From Streptomyces fildesensis (GTDB lineage Bacteria > Actinomycetota > Actinomycetes > Streptomycetales > Streptomycetaceae), in the NCBI RefSeq assembly GCF_016107395.1, contig NZ_JAAIKO010000021.1:59365-123364 (forward strand): a stretch of 64,000 nt of DNA. The letters run 5' to 3'. The notes below the pieces were generated by a model. The model had not been told where the DNA came from, ran no database searches, and was given only the letters and a program-made list of their open reading frames with translations. The translations under genes and the position numbers were made by a program. Shown here piece by piece: positions 16,354-24,681 of this stretch; the first letter of the stretch is position 1; each line of letters starts with the position of its first letter.

Positions 16354-16395
16354 GGGAGGCCGTGCGAACCGCTCCGGCGGTTCCCACGGCCTCCC
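16354..16395. terminator. Bidirectional terminator between PAP2 and the I78 inhibitor genes
   Basis: A 19-bp stem with one mismatch (GGGAGGCCGTG..GAACCGC against its complement) and a TCCG tetraloop lies between two convergent genes, 29 nt past the PAP2 stop and 16 nt past the I78 stop. Confidence 0.85.
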
Positions 16396-16410
16396 GCCGT
16401 TTCCCGTCGG

Positions 16411-16629
16411 TCAGCCCTGCCAGCAGCGCGTCACTCTGCCGTCCGCGACACTGAAGTTCAGCCGTCCCGCGACGTACTCCATGGTGATGATCGCCCCCTC
16501 CGGAAGGGAACGGACCGTGGTCCAGCCATGCTCTCTCGCGCGCCGTTCCGCCTCGTCCTTCGGCAGCCCTGTGTAGGCCTTCGCGGGGTCGTCCGGGGTC
16601 CGGGGTCCAGGTGTCGGTATCGGTGCCAT
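16411..16629 (-). CDS. I78 family peptidase inhibitor, small
   Basis: A 72-residue protein. After a Pro-rich start (APIPTPGPRTPDD) the I78 fold is recognised by EAERRAREHGWTTVRSLPEG and ITMEYVAGRLNF, where the exposed reactive loop of the family lies, and by the ending VADGRVTRCWQG. Family members inhibit serine proteases. No signal peptide is seen, so it would act inside the cell. ATG 16629 is chosen because it gives the family length; upstream in-frame sequence has poor codon use. Confidence 0.75.
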   Translation of the reverse strand: MAPIPTPGPRTPDDPAKAYTGLPKDEAERRAREHGWTTVRSLPEGAIITMEYVAGRLNFSVADGRVTRCWQG

Positions 16630-16798
16630 ACCCCACCGTAAGCACGCGGCGTACATCCGGGAAGGCGCGTACGGGCAGTACCCGGCATTGATCGTCACGC
16701 TTCTGTCACAGAATCCGCTGAGGAGTTTGATCTCTCGCGGAAATGTTCGGAAAGCGGTTAATTCACCGTGGACACAGCATGCGCATGGCTCGCGCACA

Positions 16799-17176
16799 TC
16801 ATGTCCGCAATGCCTTCAACTCTTCGTCCGTCAACAGCCGGGAGCGGATAAGAAAGCGATTTCCCGTCGGTGCCTCCAGGGAAAAACCACTCCCCCGCCC
16901 GGGCACCACGTCAATCGTCAGATGCGTATGGCTCCAGTACGCGAACTGGTCCCGGGCCATCCACACCGGCACCGGTTCCATGCCCGCCACGCCCAGGTCC
17001 CCCAGGTGCACGTCCGAGTCCCCGGTCAGGAACTCGCCCGCCGGGTAGCACATCGGCGAACTGCCGTCACAGCACCCGCCGGACTGGTGGAACATCAGCG
17101 GACCGTGCTCGTCGGCCAGCCGCCGCAACAGTTCCGCCGCCATCCCGGTCACCTCGACCCGGTTTGCCACATCCAT
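16799..17176 (-). CDS. DUF779 protein, partner of aldehyde dehydrogenase
   Basis: A 125-residue DUF779 protein. HQSGGCCDGSSPMC (about 30-43) contains His and Cys residues likely to bind a metal, and the AYWSHTHLTIDVVPGRG segment is also conserved. The family is almost always encoded next to acetaldehyde-type aldehyde dehydrogenases, as here, 92 nt downstream of that gene on the same strand; a role in protecting or activating the dehydrogenase is proposed but not proven. A strong hairpin separates the two genes. Confidence 0.88.
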   Translation of the reverse strand: MDVANRVEVTGMAAELLRRLADEHGPLMFHQSGGCCDGSSPMCYPAGEFLTGDSDVHLGDLGVAGMEPVPVWMARDQFAYWSHTHLTIDVVPGRGSGFSLEAPTGNRFLIRSRLLTDEELKALRT

Positions 17177-17227
17177 GCTTCACCGTCCCTGTCTCGAACC
17201 CGACCTGCGACCCCCGTGCGCCCCGCA

Positions 17228-17260
17228 GACCCCCGGACCGCATTCTGCGGACCGGGGGTC
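17228..17260 (-). terminator. Hairpin between aldehyde dehydrogenase and DUF779 genes
   Basis: A 14-bp stem with one mismatch (GACCCCCGGACCGC against its complement) and an ATTCT loop begins 8 nt past the dehydrogenase stop. In the operon it would reduce readthrough or stabilise the upstream mRNA. Confidence 0.65.
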
Positions 17261-17268
17261 GTGAGCGG

Positions 17269-18792
<1,524 letters not shown>

Positions 18793-18978
18793 GAGCCTGC
18801 TCCTTTTGATGATGCCGAGAGCTGATGCGGCGCACGCTACTGCTAGTGAACCGGCTCGGCCAGATGGCTTGCGCACTCTCGCGTGATGGTCAGGTCGGCG
18901 AGCATGATGGGCTCATGGCGGTTTAACTGACGTGCGTCGTGGAACGGTTGGCGGCGATCGGACAGCGAAAGGAAGCCA

Positions 18979-20673
18979 ATGACGGCACCTGCGAAGGAGG
19001 AGGCCGCTGCCGAACCGGCGCGTGCGCCGCAGCCGGGCAGCGTGGTGGTGGACTGGCTCACCACGACCGATCACAAGAAGATCGGCCATCTCTATCTGAT
19101 CACGTCGTTCGGGTTCTTCCTGGCGGCCGGGCTGATGGCGCTGATGATGCGCGCCGAGCTGGCCCGTCCCGGACTGCAGTTCCTGTCGAACGAGCAGTTC
19201 AACCAGCTGTTCACGATGCACGGCACGATCATGCTGCTGCTCTTCGCGACTCCGGCCTTCGCCGGTTTCGCGAACGAGATCATGCCGTTGCAGATCGGCG
19301 CGCCCGATGTCGCGTTTCCGCGGCTGAACATGTTCTCGTACTGGCTGTATCTCTTCGGCGGGCTGATCGTCCTGGGCAGTTTCCTCGTCCCGGACGGGCC
19401 CGCGAGCTTCGGCTGGTTCGCTTACGCGCCGCTGAACAGCATGACCCGCTCCCCCGGAATCGGCGCCGATATGTGGATCATGGGACTGGCACTGTCCGGT
19501 TTCGGCACGATCCTCGGCGCGGTGAACTTCCTGACCACGATCATCGGAATACGCGCGCCCGGCATGACGATGTTCCGGATGCCGATCTTCACCTGGAACG
19601 TGCTGTTCACGTCGATCCTGGTCCTGATGGCGTTCCCGGTGCTGGCCGCGGCGCTGCTGGTGCTGGAGTCGGACCGGCGGTTCGGCTCGATGGTGTTCGC
19701 GCCGCAGAACGGCGGGGCGCTGCTGTGGCAGCACCTGTTCTGGTTCTTCGGCCATCCGGAGGTCTACATCATCGCGCTGCCGTTCTTCGGGATCATCTCC
19801 GAGATCCTCCCGGTGTTCTCGCGCAAGCCGATCTTCGGATATCTGACGCTGGTCGGCGCGACCATGGCCATTACCGGTCTTTCGATGGTGGTGTGGGCCC
19901 ACCATATGTTCGTGACCGGCGCCGTTCTGCTGCCGTTCTTCTCCTTCATGTCGTTCCTGATCGCGGTGCCGACCGGTGTGAAGTTCTTCAACTGGGTCGG
20001 CACGATGATCAACGGTTCACTGTCGTTCGAGACGCCGATGCTGTGGTCGATCGGATTCTTGGTGAGCTTCCTCTTCGGCGGGCTGACCGGAGTCATTCTC
20101 GCCTCCCCGCCGCTGGACTTCCATGTCAGCGATACCTACTTCGTCGTGGCGCACTTCCACTACGTGGTGTTCGGGACCGTGGTGTTCGCGATGTTCGCCG
20201 GTTTCTACTTCTGGTGGCCGAAGTTCACCGGAAAGATGCTGGACGAGCGGCTGGGGAAGATCCATTTCTGGACGCTGTTCTTCGGCTTCCACATCACGTT
20301 CCTGGTGCAGCACTGGCTGGGCGTCGAGGGAATGCCGCGCCGGTACGCCGACTATCTGGCGGCCGACGGATTCACCACGCTCAACACGATCTCGTCGATC
20401 GGTGCGTTCCTGCTCGGAATGTCGACGCTGCCGTTCCTCTACAACGTCTGGAAAACGGCGAAATACGGCGAGAAGGTGACGGTCGACGATCCCTGGGGAT
20501 ACGGCCGCTCCCTGGAGTGGGCCACCTCCTGCCCACCGCCCAGGCACAATTTCACGACGCTGCCGAGGATTCGCTCCGAATCCCCCGCCTTCGATCTGCA
20601 CCACCCGGAGGTGCCGGCCGGGGCGCTGTCGGCGCTGGACGCCGACGAAGTGTCGCTGGACAAACGTCGCTGA
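18979..20673 (+). CDS. ctaD: Cytochrome c oxidase subunit I (aa3 type), stand-alone copy
   Basis: A 564-residue heme-copper oxidase with 12 helices. Heme and copper ligands are visible: His81 (TMHG), His259 in GHPEVY with the cross-linked Tyr263 and the proton-path Glu261, His308-His309 (WAHH), and His392 and His394 in AHFHYV. It reduces oxygen to water and pumps protons. In Streptomyces the main copy lies with ctaC and the qcr genes; here no other oxidase subunit is adjacent, so this is likely a second paralogue. AAGGAAG precedes ATG 18979. The 3' end runs into a 14-bp tandem repeat. Confidence 0.95.
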   Translation: MTAPAKEEAAAEPARAPQPGSVVVDWLTTTDHKKIGHLYLITSFGFFLAAGLMALMMRAELARPGLQFLSNEQFNQLFTMHGTIMLLLFATPAFAGFANEIMPLQIGAPDVAFPRLNMFSYWLYLFGGLIVLGSFLVPDGPASFGWFAYAPLNSMTRSPGIGADMWIMGLALSGFGTILGAVNFLTTIIGIRAPGMTMFRMPIFTWNVLFTSILVLMAFPVLAAALLVLESDRRFGSMVFAPQNGGALLWQHLFWFFGHPEVYIIALPFFGIISEILPVFSRKPIFGYLTLVGATMAITGLSMVVWAHHMFVTGAVLLPFFSFMSFLIAVPTGVKFFNWVGTMINGSLSFETPMLWSIGFLVSFLFGGLTGVILASPPLDFHVSDTYFVVAHFHYVVFGTVVFAMFAGFYFWWPKFTGKMLDERLGKIHFWTLFFGFHITFLVQHWLGVEGMPRRYADYLAADGFTTLNTISSIGAFLLGMSTLPFLYNVWKTAKYGEKVTVDDPWGYGRSLEWATSCPPPRHNFTTLPRIRSESPAFDLHHPEVPAGALSALDADEVSLDKRR

Positions 20674-20717
20674 CCAAACGTCACTGAGCAGGCATCAATT
20701 ACCAGGCGTCACTTGCC
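20662..20717. repeat. Four degenerate 14-bp tandem repeats across the ctaD / glycosyltransferase stop codons
   Basis: AAACGTCGCTGACC, AAACGTCACTGAGC, AGGCATCAATTACC and AGGCGTCACTTGCC follow each other without gap. The first contains the ctaD stop and the last contains the stop of the convergent glycosyltransferase gene. Confidence 0.7.
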
Positions 20718-21977
20718 CAGCGTCCGCCGGGCCTTGCGCCCCGCCGCCATTGCCACGTCGCCGAGGGCGTACGCAGCGCCCAGCACCTGTCCGCCGGCCG
20801 ACATCACGGCGGCGCGCCCGCGGCCACCGCGCCGGGCGCGGGCGTCGAGCAGCCGCTGGAAGAGGGTCTCGTGCAGCCGGGCGATCCGGTCCGGGTCGTA
20901 CTGCTCGCCCTTGACCGACGCCGCGCGGCCCATCGTGACGCGCAGCTCGTCGTCGTTGATCAGCCGCAGCAGCGCGGCGGCCATCGCGTCGATGTCGCGC
21001 GGCGGTACGAGCAGGCCGTCCACGCCGTCGGAGATGATCTCCCGCGGGCCGAGCGGACAGTCGGTGCTGACGACGGGAAGGCCGGCGCGCATGCCCTCGA
21101 CGATCGTCATGCCGAACGACTCCATGCTGGAGGAGACGGCCAGGATCGACGCCTTCGCCAGCTCCGGCTCCAACGGCGAGGCGGGGCCCATCAGGCGGAC
21201 GGCGTCCTGCGCGTGCAGCTCGACGACGAGGGCGGCCAGCTTCTTCCGCTCGGCGCCCGCGCCGTACAACCGCAGGGTCCAGTCCGGCCGTTCGGCGGCG
21301 ACCTTGGCGAAGGCCCGGATCAGGTCGTCGTAGCACTTCGCGGGTGCCAGCCGGCCGGCGGCGACCACGACCGGTTCGGTGCACGGCGAAGGGTCGTCGT
21401 CGGAGGCCGGGACGCTGTTCGGCACCGGGGTGACCCGGACTCCCGGAATCCGGCGGCGGTAGGCGGCGGCGTCGGCCGCCGTGGTGGTGACCACCGCGTC
21501 CAGCCGTGGGTACAGCCGGCGCAGCAGGAGCACGAGCTTGGTGGAGTGGGTGTCGAGGGTGAGGTGCTCCTGGGCGACGCGCACCATGGTGCGCGGGGCC
21601 TGCCGCGCGATGTGGACGTTGAGCCCGGGGCGGGTGCCGACGACGACGTCCGCGTCGAGCTGCGCCAGGTGGCGGGCGATGCGCTCGTCGGTGAGGGCGC
21701 TGTAGTGGTCATGGCGGCGGTCGGACGCCGGGAAGACCGTGGCGGGGACGGCGCGCCGCGGGTCGTCGAGGTCGGAGTCCTGGCTGTCCTGGCGCAGATC
21801 GACCAGGTGCCGCAGCCGGACGCGGGGGTCGTAGACGAACTGCGGCTCGTCCAGGTGCCGGAAGACGGAGACGATTTCCACATCGTGCCGCTCGGACAGC
21901 TTGCCGGCGAGGTTGCACGTCGTACGGATGGTGCCACCGATTCCGTACGCGTTGTGGATCAGGAATGAGATGCGCAT
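20709..21977 (-). CDS. GT4 family glycosyltransferase
   Basis: A 422-residue GT-B enzyme. The N-terminal domain starts with ISFLIHNAYGIGGTIRTTCNLA, the Gly-rich acceptor loop; the C-terminal domain has VVAAGRLAPAKCYDDLIRAF and the donor-site E-x7-E motif in SSSMESFGMTIVEGMRAGLPVVS. A basic Arg-rich tail (about 375-422) may contact the membrane. It likely transfers a nucleotide-activated sugar to a cell-surface polymer; no polysaccharide genes are near. The 16-bp sequence CCAGGCGTCACTTGCC flanks it on both sides (20702 and 22110). Confidence 0.88.
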   Translation of the reverse strand: MRISFLIHNAYGIGGTIRTTCNLAGKLSERHDVEIVSVFRHLDEPQFVYDPRVRLRHLVDLRQDSQDSDLDDPRRAVPATVFPASDRRHDHYSALTDERIARHLAQLDADVVVGTRPGLNVHIARQAPRTMVRVAQEHLTLDTHSTKLVLLLRRLYPRLDAVVTTTAADAAAYRRRIPGVRVTPVPNSVPASDDDPSPCTEPVVVAAGRLAPAKCYDDLIRAFAKVAAERPDWTLRLYGAGAERKKLAALVVELHAQDAVRLMGPASPLEPELAKASILAVSSSMESFGMTIVEGMRAGLPVVSTDCPLGPREIISDGVDGLLVPPRDIDAMAAALLRLINDDELRVTMGRAASVKGEQYDPDRIARLHETLFQRLLDARARRGGRGRAAVMSAGGQVLGAAYALGDVAMAAGRKARRTLGK

Positions 21978-22070
21978 GCGTTTCCGTGTCTCCCGGTTGC
22001 CCGGCGGATTCCCCGCCCGTTGCCGTCCGCGGACGACAGACGGACGTCAGACGGACGATAGCAAGATCTG

Positions 22071-22140
22071 GCCTTTGTCCCCTGCTGTGTCCAGGGGTCC
22101 CTGGCGCGTCCAGGCGTCACTTGCCGCGTCCAGGGCGACG
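22071..22140. repeat. Imperfect 19-20-bp tandem repeats upstream of the glycosyltransferase
   Basis: Three units beginning TGTCCAGGGG, CGTCCAGGCG and CGTCCAGGGC lie at about 20-bp spacing. The middle one contains CCAGGCGTCACTTGCC (22110-22125), which is also present at 20702-20717 on the other side of the gene. Confidence 0.6.
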
Positions 22141-22156
22141 GTGGCCCGACACAGCC

Positions 22157-23530
22157 TCAGGGGCTGTACGGCAGCTGGGGCACGGTGAGGCAGTTGCCGG
22201 CCGGGTCCCCGCCCTGGGTGACCCATCCGCCGTGGCCGTCCTGGGCCGCGTCCGACCAGCGGGCGACGGACAGACAGGTGCGGCGGGTGGCGGGCGGATC
22301 CGGCAGCGCGGCGAAGGTGACCGGTGCCAGCAGCCCCCGGGCGTCGTAGGGCTGCGCGCGGCCCATGAACCGCTCGACGCAGCCGCGGTCGGGGGCCGCC
22401 CCGCCGGCGGTGCAGCCGGTGAGGGCGTCGGTGAACCACATCGCGGCGGCCCAGCCCTCCAGCTGCCACTGCGAGAACTGCCCGGCGTCCTTGCCGTGCG
22501 CGCGCTGCCAGGCCGCCATGCCGTTACGGAACGCGTCGACGGCCGGTTGCCCGGTCTCGTCGTAGTTGCGGCTGCCCGAGGTCGCCCACAGCGCGTTCCG
22601 GCAGCCGGCCGCGCCCTGGTAGTCGGCGGGCACGGTCGTCGCCCAGTTCTGGACGTTGGTGACCTTGGCGGAGACCGTCACACCGGCCGCCTGCATCGCC
22701 CGGCACAGCTGGCCGTTGCCGTGGGTGTCCATGGCGTCGAAGAGGATGTCGACACCACGGGCCCGCAGATCGGCGGCGACGGCGCGGAAGTTGGGCAGGG
22801 CGAAGTCGACTTGTTCACTGATCGTCTTGTATCCCTCCGCCCGCAGCCCCTGGAGGAGCTGTTGCGCGTACCGCGCCGAGGCGGACTGGTTGTAGTGGAC
22901 GACCGCGGCCGTCCTGGCCTGCTGCCGGTCCTTGAACCAGCGGTAGACCTCGGTGCCCGCGTACAGCGTGCCGCCCCAGCCGGGGGTGCCCCCGCGGGGG
23001 GCGTCGCTCCCGTAGATCCCGTACAGGTGCGGATAGGTGTCGTACGCCGTGCCGATGGGGATGCCGCCGATGTCGGGGACGCCCTTGCCGCTCACGTACG
23101 AGGCTCCGGCGTAGTCGAGGGCACTGGTCGCCACCAGGGCGAACACCTTGTCCTGGTCGACAAGTCGGCGTACGCATTCGTTGTTGCCCACCCCACTGCC
23201 GCCGTCGTCGCAGGTGACCGCCTCCACCCGGTGCCCGTTGACGCCGCCCTGGGCGTTCAGCGCGTCGATGTACGCGAGCGCGCCGTCCCGCGGTCCGCTG
23301 AACGCTCCCCCGCCGACCGGGCTCGTGGCGCTGGTGACGATCCCGACGCGGACCGGCGCCGGCGCGGACGTCGTCGCGGACGGCGGGTCGGCGAAGTCGC
23401 GCTCCGGCAGCCGGCTGCCACAGCCCGCCGCGACCAGGACCGTGGTGAAGGCCAGCACCGCCACGGCGGTTCGGGACGAGGCCGGCAGCCGCCGGCCCGG
23501 GTCCTTCGCCCCGCGGAACGAGACGGACAC
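22157..23530 (-). CDS. ABC transporter substrate-binding lipoprotein, branched-chain amino acid type
   Basis: A periplasmic-binding-protein type 1 (Peripla_BP_6 / LivJ-like) lipoprotein of about 457 residues. The lipobox is LVAAGC, after a basic N-region (FRGAKDPGRR) and hydrophobic core. VRVGIVTSATSPVGGGAFSGPRDGALAYIDALNAQGGVNGHRVE is the standard opening of the ligand domain. Ligand is unknown (amino acid, urea or amide in relatives). GTG 23530 is chosen because it lies 7 nt after the stop of the preceding lipoprotein gene; GTG 23563 would overlap it. The fused permease/ATPase genes start 1.1 kb away on the other strand. Confidence 0.85.
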   Translation of the reverse strand: MSVSFRGAKDPGRRLPASSRTAVAVLAFTTVLVAAGCGSRLPERDFADPPSATTSAPAPVRVGIVTSATSPVGGGAFSGPRDGALAYIDALNAQGGVNGHRVEAVTCDDGGSGVGNNECVRRLVDQDKVFALVATSALDYAGASYVSGKGVPDIGGIPIGTAYDTYPHLYGIYGSDAPRGGTPGWGGTLYAGTEVYRWFKDRQQARTAAVVHYNQSASARYAQQLLQGLRAEGYKTISEQVDFALPNFRAVAADLRARGVDILFDAMDTHGNGQLCRAMQAAGVTVSAKVTNVQNWATTVPADYQGAAGCRNALWATSGSRNYDETGQPAVDAFRNGMAAWQRAHGKDAGQFSQWQLEGWAAAMWFTDALTGCTAGGAAPDRGCVERFMGRAQPYDARGLLAPVTFAALPDPPATRRTCLSVARWSDAAQDGHGGWVTQGGDPAGNCLTVPQLPYSP

Positions 23531-23537
23531 CGGACGG

Positions 23538-24107
23538 TCAGCAGCCCGGCACGGCGGTGCCACCGGCGTCCAGGGCGATCAGGGCGCAGAGGCTCTTGAC
23601 CGACACCTTCCACACCTGGTTCTGCAGCACGGACGTGCCCAGGGTGTTCGGCAGTACGTCGGCGCCCTGCAGCGAGAGCGTGTACGTCACTTCGGCGGCC
23701 GTGGCCGAGGTGAGACGGACCTGGTTGACCTTCGCGCGGACCTGGCCGACCCGGGGGTCGCCCGAGAACGCGGCGAGCAGCGGCCCGAGGTGGTCGCCGT
23801 TCTCCAGCAGCTTCGCCTTGTCGCCGGCGCTCGTGCCCGGGGCGAAGAACTTCTCCCAGTTCTGCCGGATCTGCTGCTCGGCCGCTCCGCTGTCGGCCGG
23901 GGGCGAGGTGGCGGTGGCCGAGGAACCGCCGGAGGGCGTGTCGGAAGGAGTGCCGGAGGGCGTGCCGGTCGCGGAACCGGTCGCGGTCGCCGGTGATTTC
24001 GACGGCGTGTCCCCGCCGTCCCCTCCGCCCCCGCAACCGGTCAGCGCGACCAGCATCGCCGTGGTCAACGCCATCGCGACCAGCGTCGCGCGTGCGGAAC
24101 GGACCAT
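23538..24107 (-). CDS. Small conserved lipoprotein of unknown function, coupled to the binding protein gene
   Basis: A 189-residue lipoprotein: lipobox VALTGC after a short basic signal, then a Thr/Ser/Pro/Gly-rich linker (about 28-70) and a folded domain with QQIRQNWEKFFAPGTSAGDKAKLLENG and VTYTLSLQGADVLPN, resembling the low-molecular-weight antigen MTB12-like fold of actinobacteria. It precedes the binding-protein gene by 7 nt, so it probably belongs to the same transport system. Function is unknown. Confidence 0.75.
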   Translation of the reverse strand: MVRSARATLVAMALTTAMLVALTGCGGGGDGGDTPSKSPATATGSATGTPSGTPSDTPSGGSSATATSPPADSGAAEQQIRQNWEKFFAPGTSAGDKAKLLENGDHLGPLLAAFSGDPRVGQVRAKVNQVRLTSATAAEVTYTLSLQGADVLPNTLGTSVLQNQVWKVSVKSLCALIALDAGGTAVPGC

Positions 24108-24185
24108 GTGTCCCACCATCCCCCGGCTCGGGCCGTGCGGTTCGGGGTATTGCCCCCACCGGCATATTGGCGCTAATCGGTGAAC

Positions 24186-24680
24186 ATGCCCATACGCCGT
24201 GTGAAGCGAGATGACGCCACACCCGCATTCGTCCCGTGGGGCGCATACGTCCACCGGGCCGGCTGGCTGCTTCTCGCGGCGGGCGCCGTACTGTGCGGAC
24301 TCGGCTGGTACGGGATCGCAGGCGAGCGCTACGCGGAGCGTCAGATTCCGTATCTCGCCTCCTCGTCGATCCCCGGAGGGGCTCTCATCGTCGCGGGCGC
24401 CGTCCTGATCGCCCGGCCGCCGGACCCGGGATCCGCCGGCCAACAGGCGCCCACCGCCGATGTCCTGGTGGCGGAACCCTACGAGAAAGCGGAAGCCGCC
24501 GAGGGAACCGGACCCGTCGCCGTCTCCACCGCCCCGCCCGTCGCGGTCCCGGGCGGCACGCTGCTGCACCGCCCCGACTGCCCGCTGGTGCAGGGCAAAC
24601 CGGAGGCGGCGCCGGCCGGGCCCGATGACATCCGGTCGCGGGCCCTGACGCCGTGCCCGGTGTGCGAGCCGGGCCGCTGA
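24186..24680 (+). CDS. Small two-helix membrane protein of the ABC system
   Basis: A 164-residue protein with two hydrophobic helices (AGWLLLAAGAVLCGLGWYGIA and GGALIVAGAVLIA), a Glu/Ala/Pro-rich linker and a C-terminal Cys/His cluster (TLLHRPDCPLVQGK ... LTPCPVC) that looks like a small metal site, as in the N-terminal Ada-type module. ATG 24186 is chosen; GTG 24180 is also possible. Its stop is 1 nt before the GTG start of the fused permease gene, so both are translated together. Function is unknown. Confidence 0.65.
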   Translation: MPIRRVKRDDATPAFVPWGAYVHRAGWLLLAAGAVLCGLGWYGIAGERYAERQIPYLASSSIPGGALIVAGAVLIARPPDPGSAGQQAPTADVLVAEPYEKAEAAEGTGPVAVSTAPPVAVPGGTLLHRPDCPLVQGKPEAAPAGPDDIRSRALTPCPVCEPGR

Positions 24681-24681
24681 C

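Noticed and set aside
18843..19064. 73-codon minus-strand frame before ctaD
   Set aside because: It overlaps the ctaD start and promoter region and has no ribosome site or recognisable motif.
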